A DNA stretch of 64,000 nucleotides from JAIESQ01 sp964495375 (GTDB lineage Bacteria > Planctomycetota > Planctomycetia > Pirellulales > JAEUIK01): assembly GCA_964495375.1 (NCBI GenBank), contig CAZBWM010000030.1, positions 6,169 to 70,168 of the forward strand, written 5' to 3'. The notes beneath the pieces were generated by a model that was not told where the DNA came from, ran no database searches, and was given only the letters and a program-made list of their open reading frames with translations. The position numbers and the translations under genes are program-made. Every line of letters starts with the position of its first letter. Positions within the stretch are counted from its first letter, which is position 1. Shown piece after piece: positions 51,328-60,624 of this stretch.

Positions 51328-52845
51328 CTAAGCGAGTAGCTCATGCCGTACGCGCCCTTCGCCGGCGATCGCCACCGGCCGACCGAGCCGATCGGCGATC
51401 GTCGCTTCGGGATCAATCCCCAGCAGGTGGTACACCGTCGCCAACAAGTCCTTGGGCGAAATCGGCGTGTCGAGCACGCTGCCGGCAATGCGGTCGGTGC
51501 GCCCCACAACCTTTCCGCGAGCGATACCAGCCCCGGCCAGCAGCGAAGAATACGCCTGGGCCCAGTGCCCGCGACCGCCACCGGCCGCGCCGCGTTCCAA
51601 CTTCGGCGTGCGCCCATGCTCTGTGGTGCAGACGATGAGCGTATCGTCGAGCATGCCGCGCGCTTCCAAGTCCAAAAGTAGCGAGCTCAAGGCACGGTCG
51701 AACCCGGGACACAACTGCTCGCGCATCAAAGAATAGTGGTAGAAATGCGTGTCCCAGGCACTGTTGACGAGCTTGAACTCGTCCCACAGCACGGTGACGA
51801 ATTGGGCGCCGGCTTCGAGCAATCGCCGTGCCACGAGCGTCGACTGGCCGAACAGCGTATGACCGTACTTCTCGCGCAGCAGCGCCGGCTCGCGCTCCAC
51901 GTCCAACGCGTCGCGCAAGGTGTCGGTCGTGAGATACGAATAGGCCTGGCGGCGAAAATGATCGAACGAGCGGGCTGAGTTTTTGTCGTCGAGCGCGCGG
52001 CGTACGTCGTCGAATTGCTCGACGAGCGCCCGGCGGCGATTCAAACGATCGAGCGACAGCCCCGCGGGCAAGCTGGCGTCAGCGGCCAATGTGAAGCGAT
52101 AGCCCGGTGCCAACGGCCCGTACGGATCGCGGCAGGTGATCGTGTCGGGGCCAAAGGTGTACGTCGACTCGCGGGTCCCTTCCCCCTGGAAGTCGGTCCA
52201 GAGCGGATCGTAGGCCGTCCCCAACCAGGCGCCGTAAGGGCCTGCGTTGTCGCCGGCGGCGTACGGGCGCCGCGAACTGAGTCGCCAAGGAAGCGCAACA
52301 TTGCGAGCGATCGGCGGCGCGGGCTCGCCCCGCTGATCTGCCAAAAAGTCGACGACCGAACCGATAAAGGGCCAATGCCGCGGATCGCGCGGGCTCATCT
52401 GCAGCGGCACATCAATCGTCGGGATCGATGTCAACGTGAAGGCCGACGCGTGCAACGGAAACGGATGCGTCATCGACCGCACGATCGTCGTGCGATCGAT
52501 CACCTGCGAGGTCAGCGGCAACAGCTCACCGATCTGCACGCCGGGCACGCTTGTCGAGATTGCTCCCAGTTCGCCGCGCACTTCAACCGGCGCGTCGGGC
52601 TTGGGATCGAATGTTTCGAGCTGGCTCGCCGCGCCGTACAGATACAAAAAAATGCAGCGTTTCGCCTTGCCGAACGTGCCTGCGCCGGTTGTCGCCTGCG
52701 ATTCCGCGGCGGTCGCTGAGCCTGCGAGCGACGCGGGCAATGCCCCGGCTCCCAGGCCCAACAGCCCCAAGCTGCCCGCTTGCAGCACGTCGCGGCGCGT
52801 TAATCCGTCGCACAGCCGTCGGCGGTTTCCGAGAATGCGCAGCAT
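51328..52845 (-). CDS. DUF1501 family protein with Tat signal
   Basis: The 505-residue protein has a Tat signal ('LTRRDVLQAGSLGLLGLGAG', twin Arg). The DUF1501 fold follows ('AKRCIFLYLYGAASQLETFD', 'THPFPLHASAFTLTSIPTID'), with 'DDTLIVCTTEHGRTPKLERG' near the end, which places it in the alkaline phosphatase/sulfatase-like superfamily. DUF1501 genes of planctomycetes normally accompany a DUF1549/DUF1553 cytochrome-like gene; here the gene stands alone. ATGATG begins at 52848, and the second ATG (52845) has better GAAGG spacing. Function unknown. Confidence 0.9.
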   Translation of the reverse strand: MLRILGNRRRLCDGLTRRDVLQAGSLGLLGLGAGALPASLAGSATAAESQATTGAGTFGKAKRCIFLYLYGAASQLETFDPKPDAPVEVRGELGAISTSVPGVQIGELLPLTSQVIDRTTIVRSMTHPFPLHASAFTLTSIPTIDVPLQMSPRDPRHWPFIGSVVDFLADQRGEPAPPIARNVALPWRLSSRRPYAAGDNAGPYGAWLGTAYDPLWTDFQGEGTRESTYTFGPDTITCRDPYGPLAPGYRFTLAADASLPAGLSLDRLNRRRALVEQFDDVRRALDDKNSARSFDHFRRQAYSYLTTDTLRDALDVEREPALLREKYGHTLFGQSTLVARRLLEAGAQFVTVLWDEFKLVNSAWDTHFYHYSLMREQLCPGFDRALSSLLLDLEARGMLDDTLIVCTTEHGRTPKLERGAAGGGRGHWAQAYSSLLAGAGIARGKVVGRTDRIAGSVLDTPISPKDLLATVYHLLGIDPEATIADRLGRPVAIAGEGRVRHELLA

Positions 52846-53057
52846 CATTGCCTTCAAACAGAGCGGTGTATTACCGCTGTCAGCGTACCAAGAGCGGCAC
52901 GCCGGGGGCAACAAAACTTGCTGCGGCGGCTCAACGCATCTGAAACGGGGCGGCCTTCCATTTCGTTGCCTCCTTCGCCTGGCAAATTGCCCGCTAGACT
53001 GGAGGTAGTCAATTCGGCGGCAGAACCACGCCACTACCTCAGCGGGGCGATTCGACG

Positions 53058-54431
53058 GTGACTCCCGAAGCAATCAACTCCGGCGCACGCACGGTCGCCC
53101 ATTTGGCGGCCTACTTCGCGGAGCGCAAGGACGTCGCCCGCGAGATGCTGGCCACGCTGCACGCCAGCGAGCGCGGTTACTTCACGCCCAGTGAAGACGA
53201 AGCGGTGCGCCGGCTGCTGGTCAGCTACACGCTAGCGCGCAATGCACTGTTGGAGCTGGTGCTGTCGCTGCGCACCGCGACCGACGTGCCGGCCGAGTTG
53301 CGGCCGGCCGCGTTCCTGGTCGGCTATTCGGCGGCGATCTTGCTAGTCGATGGGGCCCGCTTCCTGCGCGATGCCGTCCATCGCCGGCCGATCGTCCGGC
53401 GCAAGCTGAACGAAGCGGAGCCGCACTTCGACATTCCGGCTGGCACTTACGAAACGGTTCAGAAGTCGCTCACCAGTCCCAAGCACGCCTGGCACCTGTG
53501 GCACGCCCGGCAATTCTTCACCGAGTATGAGACCGACCTGCGCGCCGCCGCTTCCAGTGATCCGGCGCTGGCCTCTTGCCTGGCGGTTATCGAGTCGCAG
53601 CAACAAACACTCGACATCGCGCCGGTGCGCTACGCCAAGGCACGCCTGCGCGTGCGCGTCGGTCGCACCGTGCGCCGCTTGCGCGACGATCTCTTGGGCC
53701 AGGCGATTTACGGCGTGCAGAAGCTGGCGTCGTGCCTGGTATCGGACGTTTCGACGCGCCCTGGACATCGGCCGGGCGTGCCCACAGCGGTCGCCGCTCA
53801 GATGCGCGAGCTGGCTCGGCCCGGCGACGTGTTCGTCACCCGCAAGGAGCACGCGGCGACGAACTACTTTTTACCCGGCTTCTGGCCGCACGCGGCGCTC
53901 TACCTTGGCGATGCACCGGCGCTCGCCGGCCTGGGGATCGACGCGCATGAGCACGTGATGCCGCGCTGGTCACGATTGCTCGCGCCGCCGGGGGCCGAGC
54001 CATGCCGCGTTTTGGAAGCACTGAAGGATGGCGTCTGGATCCGCTCGGTCGAGTCGCCGCTGGGTTCCGATGCCGTGACGCTGCTGCGGCCCCGGCTGGA
54101 GCGCGACGCCATCGCGGCGGCCCTCTCCCGCGGGCTGTTTCACGAAGGCAAACCGTACGACTTCGATTTCGATTTCAGCCGCAGCGATCGCCTGGTTTGC
54201 ACCGAAGTGGTTTATCGCTCGTACGAAGGGATCGGCGATGTGCGCTTCGAGCTGACGCGCCGCGCGGGGCGCTGGACCCTGTCGGCCGAAGATTTGTTGG
54301 CGATGGCCCTCGAGCGGCGGCACTTTGAGCCGGTGGCGGTCTACGCGCCGCAGCACGCGAACAGCGTGGCGACAGGCCCGGCAGCCGATGCGGCGCTCAG
54401 GGCGACGTGCGCGGCCCGCGAGGCAGTTTAG
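53058..54431 (+). CDS. permuted NlpC/P60 (YiiX/YebB-like) hydrolase
   Basis: The 457-residue protein has a helical N-terminal half, and residues about 250-395 resemble YiiX/YebB-like permuted NlpC/P60 enzymes (DUF830 type). 'LARPGDVFVTR' starts the fold. The active His is in 'FLPGFWPHAALYLGD' (about 278) and the Cys lies late in 'SDRLVCTEVVYRSYEG' (about 381). His before Cys is the permuted order. Relatives act on amide bonds of peptides or lipids. The helical domain ahead is unassigned, and there is no signal peptide. Start GTG at 53058. The gene diverges from the DUF1501 gene by 212 bp. Confidence 0.78.
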   Translation: MTPEAINSGARTVAHLAAYFAERKDVAREMLATLHASERGYFTPSEDEAVRRLLVSYTLARNALLELVLSLRTATDVPAELRPAAFLVGYSAAILLVDGARFLRDAVHRRPIVRRKLNEAEPHFDIPAGTYETVQKSLTSPKHAWHLWHARQFFTEYETDLRAAASSDPALASCLAVIESQQQTLDIAPVRYAKARLRVRVGRTVRRLRDDLLGQAIYGVQKLASCLVSDVSTRPGHRPGVPTAVAAQMRELARPGDVFVTRKEHAATNYFLPGFWPHAALYLGDAPALAGLGIDAHEHVMPRWSRLLAPPGAEPCRVLEALKDGVWIRSVESPLGSDAVTLLRPRLERDAIAAALSRGLFHEGKPYDFDFDFSRSDRLVCTEVVYRSYEGIGDVRFELTRRAGRWTLSAEDLLAMALERRHFEPVAVYAPQHANSVATGPAADAALRATCAAREAV

Positions 54432-54445
54432 AGCATTCGCTCCGG

Positions 54446-55150
54446 TCACTTGCCCGTGCCAAGGTATTCGAGATTGGCCATGGCGATCTCCAGCAATTTG
54501 AGGCCGTCTTCGTACTGTTGGTGAGCTCTTGTGGGATTTATGACTGCGGCGAATCGGAGCGATTCGTCGTCAATTCCGCCGAAGCACAAATTGACCGTGA
54601 GCGCTTCTCGCTCCTGTCCGCGTCCGAAAAGCCCTTCCGCGTCGGCGCGTGCGAGTGCAGCAAGGCAACTCGTTTCTATGAGCCGGCCAAAGAACCCGTC
54701 GCAGCAGTTGTCCTGGTGGCCTAACCAGACATCATCGATGATTTTGTTCACTTGATCGAAGTACGGCTGGTCGGAAAGCAGCCAATCATCGGCAACGCTC
54801 CAGCGCAAACTCACGCGTTGGAGCGCTGCCAGGTCGCCGGCACGCGCGCGGTATTTTCCACTTTGCATGTAGTGAGCAACAACACGGTCCAGGTTTTGCT
54901 CGCTGGTGGCGGCGGCAACAATACTTCGGCACTCCGGCGATAGCCAAAGAAAGTAGCCGTACAACGACTCGCCGCTTAGTCTTGCGCGCAAGTCGACAAA
55001 AGAACCGCGAATCGCGTCCACGAGAAGCCGTGGAAACTCGTCATGCGGAAACGGCGTCGCGAAGCCGTCGGGAACGTGTGGTGGTTTCTCCATGAGGTCG
55101 ATCGCCTCGATAACGATCTGACGCATGTTGCTGTAAAGATCGCCGCTCAT
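54446..55150 (-). CDS. DUF4303-like protein
   Basis: The 234-residue protein fits the DUF4303 pattern. The middle has 'GESLYGYFLWLSPECRSIVA', 'ATSEQNLDRVVAHYM' and the Trp-rich 'LRWSVADDWLLSDQPYFDQV'. DUF4303 proteins are small and soluble, often near toxin or immunity loci, but no such locus is here. The ATG at 55150 is chosen over a TTG at 55177. It lies downstream of glgC on the minus strand with 115 bp between, which includes a repeat. Function unknown. Confidence 0.6.
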   Translation of the reverse strand: MSGDLYSNMRQIVIEAIDLMEKPPHVPDGFATPFPHDEFPRLLVDAIRGSFVDLRARLSGESLYGYFLWLSPECRSIVAAATSEQNLDRVVAHYMQSGKYRARAGDLAALQRVSLRWSVADDWLLSDQPYFDQVNKIIDDVWLGHQDNCCDGFFGRLIETSCLAALARADAEGLFGRGQEREALTVNLCFGGIDDESLRFAAVINPTRAHQQYEDGLKLLEIAMANLEYLGTGK

Positions 55151-55230
55151 GATCTGTGCCGAAAGATCGAGAAGCAAGTTGCGCGAGCAGCATCGCGCTT
55201 CTGGGCAAGCCAGAAACCTACGTCGCTCCA

Positions 55231-55260
55231 GCTAGCGCGCGGGACAAGTCCCGCGTCCAA
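55231..55260. repeat. REP-like palindrome (second locus)
   Basis: GCTAGCGCGCGGGACAAGTC, continuing CCGCGTCCAAC, forms hairpin GCGGGACaaGTCCCGC. It is the inverted-unit type of the family at 36490-36573. It sits 5 bp beyond the glgC stop. Confidence 0.75.
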
Positions 55261-55265
55261 CTATC

Positions 55266-56543
55266 TCACCCGCCGTTGCGCTCGGCGGCGGTCAACTGCT
55301 CGGCTTCGAGAAAGTGCTCGACGCCATCCGCCTTGGCGATCACAGTCACGCCCCCTTCACTGATCGTGAAGCCGCGGGCCCGGTCGAGCTCCTGGTCGTA
55401 GCCGATCTCGATGCCGGCGGGGATATGCACCCCTTTATCGATGATGGCCCGGCGAATCTTGGCGTGCCGGCCGATGTCGACGCCATCGAACAAAATCGAA
55501 TCATCGATGCGGGCAAAACTATTGACCCGCACATTGGCCCCCACGATCGAACGGCTGATTTGCCCGCCGGAGACGATCGAGCCCTGGCAAACGATGCTGT
55601 CGAGCGCATGCCCACGACGCGGATTGGGCCCTTCTTCGGCGAAGACGAACTTCGGCGGCGGGTAGTTGGGGTGGTAGGTGCGCAGCGGCCAGCGATCGTC
55701 GTACATATTCAGTTCGGGATCGACTTGCACGAGATCAAGGTTCGCTTCGTAGTAGGCGTCCAGCGTGCCGACGTCGCGCCAGTAGGCGTCGGCCTTGCGA
55801 TTCTCATCGCGGAACGGAAACGCGTAGACCCGATGCGTGTCGATGATCGACGGCACAATGTCGCGGCCAAAATCGTGCGAGCTGGCGGAGCGCGTCGCGT
55901 CGAGGCACAACTGCTCGAACAAGAACCGCGCGGTGACCACATAGATGCCCATCGAGGCCAGGCACAACCCAGGCTCGCCGGGGATGCTCTTGGGCTTGGC
56001 CGGCTTCTCCTCGAAGCCTTGCAGGCGATAGTTGCGGTCGACCTCCATCACGCCGAACTGAAAGGCCGCTTCCTCGTTTTTGACGCGCAAGGCACCGACG
56101 GTCATGTCGGCGCCGACCTCTTTGTGCCAGTTGACCATGTCGCCGTAGTTCATTTTGTAGATGTGATCGCCGGCGAGGATCACCAGGTACTCGGCCCGCT
56201 CCTTCTCGATCGTGTAGATGTTCTGGTAGACGGCGTCGGCCGTGCCGCGATACCAATGCTCGTCGATGCGCTGCTGCGGCGGCACCACGTCGATGAACTC
56301 ACCCAGCTCGCGGCAGAACAAGTTGCGCCAGCCGAGGTTGATGTGCCGGTCAAGGCTCATCGCCTTGTACTGCGTGAGGCAGAGGATTTTACGGATGCCG
56401 CTATTAATGCAGTTGGACAGCGCGAAGTCGATGATGCGGTAAGCGCCGCCGAAAGGGACGGCCGGCTTGGCGCGGTCGCGCGTGAGTGGTTCGAGTCGCG
56501 AACCCTTGCCTCCTGCCAACACGACCGCGAGCGAATCCTGCAT
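55266..56543 (-). CDS. glgC: glucose-1-phosphate adenylyltransferase
   Basis: The 425-residue enzyme makes ADP-glucose from ATP and glucose 1-phosphate, the committed step of glycogen synthesis. The start 'LAVVLAGGKGSRLEPLTRDR' has the nucleotide-binding loop. 'AKPAVPFGGAYRIIDFALSN', 'GTADAVYQNIYTIEKE' and 'ILAGDHIYKMNYGDMV' are the catalytic regions, and the C-terminal part is a left-handed beta-helix. GGAGG seven bases upstream fixes the ATG at 56543. The promoter at 56597-56625 fits. No other glycogen genes are in the window. Confidence 0.96.
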   Translation of the reverse strand: MQDSLAVVLAGGKGSRLEPLTRDRAKPAVPFGGAYRIIDFALSNCINSGIRKILCLTQYKAMSLDRHINLGWRNLFCRELGEFIDVVPPQQRIDEHWYRGTADAVYQNIYTIEKERAEYLVILAGDHIYKMNYGDMVNWHKEVGADMTVGALRVKNEEAAFQFGVMEVDRNYRLQGFEEKPAKPKSIPGEPGLCLASMGIYVVTARFLFEQLCLDATRSASSHDFGRDIVPSIIDTHRVYAFPFRDENRKADAYWRDVGTLDAYYEANLDLVQVDPELNMYDDRWPLRTYHPNYPPPKFVFAEEGPNPRRGHALDSIVCQGSIVSGGQISRSIVGANVRVNSFARIDDSILFDGVDIGRHAKIRRAIIDKGVHIPAGIEIGYDQELDRARGFTISEGGVTVIAKADGVEHFLEAEQLTAAERNGG

Positions 56544-56596
56544 CGATCGACCTCCGAATTGCTGCGAGCAGCTCGCCCCCCCGGGAAGAGGAGCGC

Positions 56597-56625
56597 ATTC
56601 TACCCGGCTTTCGTCAATTACGTAA
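56597..56625 (-). promoter_or_regulatory. candidate glgC promoter
   Basis: On the minus strand the -35 is TTACGT (56620-56625) and the -10 TAGAAT (56597-56602), preceded by G-rich sequence, with 17 bp between them. The distance to the glgC ATG is about 54 bases. Confidence 0.5.
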
Positions 56626-56743
56626 CAGTCAAGGTAGCCAGGGGGCAGCGTGCGAACCGGCGGACGAGGCCCGCTCCGAGCCATCGTCGAGCATTCGTCG
56701 AGGCCGCCTCCAGCCCCGCCTGGGCAGATCGGCCACCGCACGC

Positions 56744-58693
56744 TCACACGCTGGTGCGTGCCAGGTGGGCCGGTTCGGCGGCCGTGTCGAGCCAGCAGCG
56801 CTGCCAGGCCTCGAACATCACCAACGCCCACAGGCGATGACTGTGTTCGGCCAGGCCCGCCTGGTGCTCGTCCCATAGCTTGCGGACGGTCTCGGGGCGA
56901 AAGTACCCACGACCGGCCGCCGTCGCACCCAATAAGAAATCGGCCGCTAGCTCGCGCAACTCGTGCCGAAACCAGTGGTCTAAGGGGACTCCGAAACCCA
57001 TCTTCGGGCGGCTGAGCACTTCGGGTGGAAGCAGGTGACCGAAGGTCTCCCGCAGAATCCGCTTTCTCCGAAAGAACCGGTACTTCAGCGCAACCGGCAT
57101 GCTCGCTGCCAGTTCGACGACGCGATAATCGAGAATCGGCTGCCGGCACTCCAGGCCGTGCGCCATCGAGGCCATATCGACTTTGGTCATCAGGTCGCAC
57201 GGCAGGTACGTAACCAGGTCGGTCAGGCTGGCGGCGGTGACCGCATCGCGCGGGGCCATCGAGCGCCAGGTGCTGCGGATGAAGTCGCCTGGGTCGTCGT
57301 CGGGGAGTTGGGCCAGAAACTCGTCGGTATAGAGCTCGGCCCGCAGCGGTTCGGGAAAGATGCCGACCCAGTCGATGAAGCGATCGGCTGGAGGTCGGGC
57401 CAATCCGGCCGTGAACCGCCGCAAGCGCCGCGACAGCGACCGCTGCCGCCCGTCGGCCGGCAATCGCTGCCAGAGCCGGTTGGTCGCCACGGCCCGTAGC
57501 GGCGGGATGCGATCGAAGGTGTCGGACAGCGCCACGGCGTCGTAGCGATTGTAGCCGGCGAACAGCTCGTCGCCGCCGTCGCCGGTGAGCGCGACCGTGA
57601 CGTGCTCGCGCGTCAGCTTCGACACGTACCACGTGGGGATCGCCGAGGCATCGGCAAACGGTTCATCGTAGATCCACGCCAACTGGTTGAGCACGCCGAC
57701 CGCGTCGGGCTCGACGCGAAACTCGTGATGCTCGGTCCCCAGATGCGCGGCCACCTGCCGGGCAAACGAGGTCTCGTCGTAAGCGGCCACGGGGAAGCCG
57801 ATCGAAAAGGTTTTGACCGGTTCGTGCCCCAACTGCTTCATCAAGGCGACGACAATCGACGAGTCGACTCCGCCCGAGAGGAACGCTCCCAGCGGCACGT
57901 CACTCTGCAATCGCAGCTCAACCGCCGACGTGAGCAGCTCGGCCAGCTCCTGGCGATACTCGGCCACCGGGCGAGGCTTTTCGACGGCAAATTGCGGCCG
58001 CCAATACCGCTCGACCTTCAGCTCCCCATCGCGCCAAATGGCAAAACACCCTGGCGGCAGCTTGTGGATACCGCGATAGATCGTGTGCGGATGGGGCACG
58101 TACTGATAGGCCAGGTAACTATCGAGCGCGTGCGGGTTCAGCTCGCGCGGTACGCCCGGCACCGCCAGCAGGCTCTTCAGCTCGCTGGCGAACAGCAGGC
58201 GCTCGGGCTCGGCGCGATAAACGAGTGGTTTCTTGCCCAGCCGATCGCGGGCCAGCAGCAGCGAGCCGCGGCGCGCATCCCAAATGGCGAGCGCGAACAT
58301 GCCGTTGAGATGACCGAGAAACGCGGGCCCCTCGTCCTCGTAGAGGTGGACCAGCACCTCGGTGTCGCTATGGGTGCGAAAGGTGTGACCGGCCGCTTCG
58401 AGCCGCTGGCGCAGCGCGCGAAAATTGTAGATCTCGCCGTTGAAGGTGACCCAGACGCTGCCGTCTTCGTTCGACAGCGGTTGCTGGCCGCTGGCCATGT
58501 CGATGATCGACAGCCGGCGATGCCCGAGCCCGACGTGTACGCCACGCGACGAGTTTGGCCGGGCGACGTGCGAGGTATAGAAGCCGCGACCGTCAGGCCC
58601 GCGATGGGCCAACAGGTCGGTCATGCGCTCGAGCACGTGCTCGTCGACAGGCGGAGCGTCCGCGGTCCAGATTGCGCCGGCGATTCCGCACAT
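56744..58693 (-). CDS. asnB: asparagine synthase (glutamine-hydrolysing)
   Basis: The 649-residue enzyme forms asparagine from aspartate, ATP and glutamine. Cys2 after the start Met ('MCGIAGAIW') is the catalytic N-terminal nucleophile of the Ntn amidotransferase domain. 'LLAHRGPDGRGFY', 'LGHRRLSIIDMASGQQPLSN' and the synthetase P-loop 'LGAFLSGGVDSSIVVALM' follow. The 'DRFIDWVGIFPEPLRAELYT' insertion is typical of AsnB-type proteins that may act on other carboxylates (WbpS-like). The gene lies 200 bp upstream of glgC on the same strand. Confidence 0.93.
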   Translation of the reverse strand: MCGIAGAIWTADAPPVDEHVLERMTDLLAHRGPDGRGFYTSHVARPNSSRGVHVGLGHRRLSIIDMASGQQPLSNEDGSVWVTFNGEIYNFRALRQRLEAAGHTFRTHSDTEVLVHLYEDEGPAFLGHLNGMFALAIWDARRGSLLLARDRLGKKPLVYRAEPERLLFASELKSLLAVPGVPRELNPHALDSYLAYQYVPHPHTIYRGIHKLPPGCFAIWRDGELKVERYWRPQFAVEKPRPVAEYRQELAELLTSAVELRLQSDVPLGAFLSGGVDSSIVVALMKQLGHEPVKTFSIGFPVAAYDETSFARQVAAHLGTEHHEFRVEPDAVGVLNQLAWIYDEPFADASAIPTWYVSKLTREHVTVALTGDGGDELFAGYNRYDAVALSDTFDRIPPLRAVATNRLWQRLPADGRQRSLSRRLRRFTAGLARPPADRFIDWVGIFPEPLRAELYTDEFLAQLPDDDPGDFIRSTWRSMAPRDAVTAASLTDLVTYLPCDLMTKVDMASMAHGLECRQPILDYRVVELAASMPVALKYRFFRRKRILRETFGHLLPPEVLSRPKMGFGVPLDHWFRHELRELAADFLLGATAAGRGYFRPETVRKLWDEHQAGLAEHSHRLWALVMFEAWQRCWLDTAAEPAHLARTSV

Positions 58694-58823
58694 CGATCAA
58701 ACGCTCGACGATAATGAAGGAGAAGCACTGGCTTGCGGCCAGTCGCACCCGTATGCGATCTCTCGATTCTACGTCGCCGGCGGTCGCTGAGTTGAGAGCA
58801 ATCAGACTCGGAACCGAAGGGTG

Positions 58824-59693
58824 CTACGGCAACCGCGGGGCCTTGCTGGTTATGGCCACCACTTCGTCGAGCAGATGGCCGTTGGTGGCCACCCCTTCGC
58901 GGCCGTGGATCGTTGGTTCGCCGAGCCAGTTGGTGAAGGTGCCGCCGGCTTCTTCGAGGATCGGCTGCAACGCGGCGGCATCCCAGACGTTCATCGCCGG
59001 ATCGACCATCACTTCGGCCCGGCCCATAGCCACCAGCAAGTATCCGTAGCAGTCCCCCCAGGTGCGCGAGATCCACGTGGCGGCGTCCAAGGCGTCGTAC
59101 GCTTCGCGGCGGCCGAGCTTGCCGAAGTCCTTCACGGCAGTGGTCAGGAACAGGGCCTGACTCATCTGCCGGCAATCGGAAACATGAATCCGCTTCGGCG
59201 AATGTTGCCCGCGCACGGCCCAAGCCCCCTGACCTCGGGCGGCGTACACATACTCGTCAAGCCCCGGCAGCAGTACCACGCCAATCACGCTGCGCCCCGC
59301 GTGCTCGACGCCGATCATTGTGCCGTAGAAAGGAACGCCGGCCACGAACGACTTGGTGCCGTCGATCGGATCCAAAATCCAGCGGAAGCCCGAGGTGCCA
59401 TCGACCGAGTCGAATTCTTCGCCGAGGATCGCGTCGTCAGGGAAGCTGGCGGCGATGCGGCGCCGCAGGTGTTGCTCGGCCTCGCGATCGGCCACGGTGA
59501 CGGGCGAAGCGTCGGCCTTGATCTCGACCTGGTAGTTGTCCTGGCGGAAGTATCGCAGCGTGATCGCGGCGGCTTCCTGCCCGGCCGAAAGGGCCAGATC
59601 GAGGCGCTCGGCCAGATCGACGGAGTTGATTTCGCCGATATCGGCGGACTTGTTCGAAGCGGCAGATGCGCCGGCGCTGGCTGGTTTTGTCAT
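58824..59693 (-). CDS. hisN: inositol-phosphatase-family enzyme, probably histidinol-phosphatase
   Basis: The 289-residue magnesium-dependent phosphatase has the metal sites 'PDDAILGEEFD' and 'WILDPIDGTKSFV', plus 'MNVWDAAALQPILEEAGGTF'. The 'WGDCYGYLLVAMGRAEVMVD' segment is typical of HisN-type histidinol phosphatases rather than SuhB. Histidinol phosphate is the likely substrate, but inositol monophosphate cannot be excluded. The ATG at 59693 is used; a longer frame upstream is not conserved-looking. It lies 40 bp after the TrmH-type gene. Confidence 0.87.
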   Translation of the reverse strand: MTKPASAGASAASNKSADIGEINSVDLAERLDLALSAGQEAAAITLRYFRQDNYQVEIKADASPVTVADREAEQHLRRRIAASFPDDAILGEEFDSVDGTSGFRWILDPIDGTKSFVAGVPFYGTMIGVEHAGRSVIGVVLLPGLDEYVYAARGQGAWAVRGQHSPKRIHVSDCRQMSQALFLTTAVKDFGKLGRREAYDALDAATWISRTWGDCYGYLLVAMGRAEVMVDPAMNVWDAAALQPILEEAGGTFTNWLGEPTIHGREGVATNGHLLDEVVAITSKAPRLP

Positions 59694-59733
59694 GCGTTGC
59701 AAGGTACCGCGAACCGGGGGGATTTCCAAGGTG

Positions 59734-60555
59734 CTACTGCTGCTTCGGCGTGCGTTGATTTCGTTGTCGCCGGGCTTCATACAGCAGCACCGCGGCGGCC
59801 GCCGACACGTTCAAACTGTCGGCCGCGCCGTGCATCGGCAGCTTGATCGCGCGCACGTCGGGCGCATGCCAGTCGGCGCCCAGTCCCAAGGCTTCGCCGC
59901 CGAGCACAATTGCCGACGGACCGGCGAAGTCCACGATGTCGTAGTTCCGTTCGGCGTCAGGCCGCGCGGCGTAAATCGTCAGCCCCTGCTCGCGTAGCCA
60001 GGCGAGTGTCTCCGCGCCGGTGGCTACGGCGACTGGAACCGAGAACACCGTCCCCAAGCTGGCGCGAATTGTGTTGGGGTTGAGCAAATCGGTCCCGCCA
60101 TCCGCCACGACAACCGCCGAAACGCCTGCGCCGTCTGCGCTGCGGAGCACCGCGCCGACGTTCCCCGGCTTTTCGATCCCCACCAGCACGGCCACGAGCG
60201 CGTCGGCCGGCAATTTCAGCGCAGCAAGTGGAAACTCCGGCAGCCGCGCGATGGCGACGAGCCCTTCTTGCCGGGCGCCATACGCAACCTTGGCGAATAG
60301 ATCGCGATCGACCTGCCAGACTGGCACGTCAGCCGCTTCCAACCGCGCAACCAGCGATCGTGCCTCTTCGCTGGCCAAGAGTTCGTCACACGCGAAGGCC
60401 TCTAAAACCTCGGCGCCACCATCAATCGCCCGACCGATCTCGCGAATGCCATCGATCGAATAGCGCTGCTGCTCAGCCCGGTCGCGCGCGTTGTGCAGTC
60501 GCGCCGCCTGCTTGATGCGCTCGTTCTGTCGGCTGGTGATGCGTCGCTCGGGCAT
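59734..60555 (-). CDS. TrmH (SpoU) family RNA 2'-O-ribose methyltransferase
   Basis: The 273-residue SPOUT enzyme has an N-terminal RNA-binding part ('SRQNERIKQAARLHNARDRA') and the three knot motifs: 'VGIEKPGNVGAVLRSADGAG', 'AIVLGGEALGLG' and 'IKLPMHGAADSLNVSAAAAV'. The target (rRNA or tRNA) is unknown. The ATG at 60555 is chosen; TTG at 60576 would overlap the repeat. It lies 69 bp beyond the stop of the methylase gene at 60625, with a REP-like palindrome between. Confidence 0.9.
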   Translation of the reverse strand: MPERRITSRQNERIKQAARLHNARDRAEQQRYSIDGIREIGRAIDGGAEVLEAFACDELLASEEARSLVARLEAADVPVWQVDRDLFAKVAYGARQEGLVAIARLPEFPLAALKLPADALVAVLVGIEKPGNVGAVLRSADGAGVSAVVVADGGTDLLNPNTIRASLGTVFSVPVAVATGAETLAWLREQGLTIYAARPDAERNYDIVDFAGPSAIVLGGEALGLGADWHAPDVRAIKLPMHGAADSLNVSAAAAVLLYEARRQRNQRTPKQQ

Positions 60556-60579
60556 AAAGATCGTCTGCAAAGACAACTT

Positions 60580-60610
60580 GTTAGCCGCGGAGCTTGCTCC
60601 GCGCGCTACC
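60580..60610. repeat. REP-like palindrome (third locus)
   Basis: GTTAGCCGCGGAGCTTGCTC, continuing CGCGCGCTACC, matches the left unit at 36490-36519 in all but one of the 28 bases it spans. It lies in the short gap between two methyltransferase genes. Confidence 0.8.
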
Positions 60611-60624
60611 GCCGTGATGTCGAT

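Noticed and set aside
55314..58714. Long + strand frames opposite glgC and asnB (508 and 370 codons)
   Set aside because: They are shadows of two strongly conserved enzymes.
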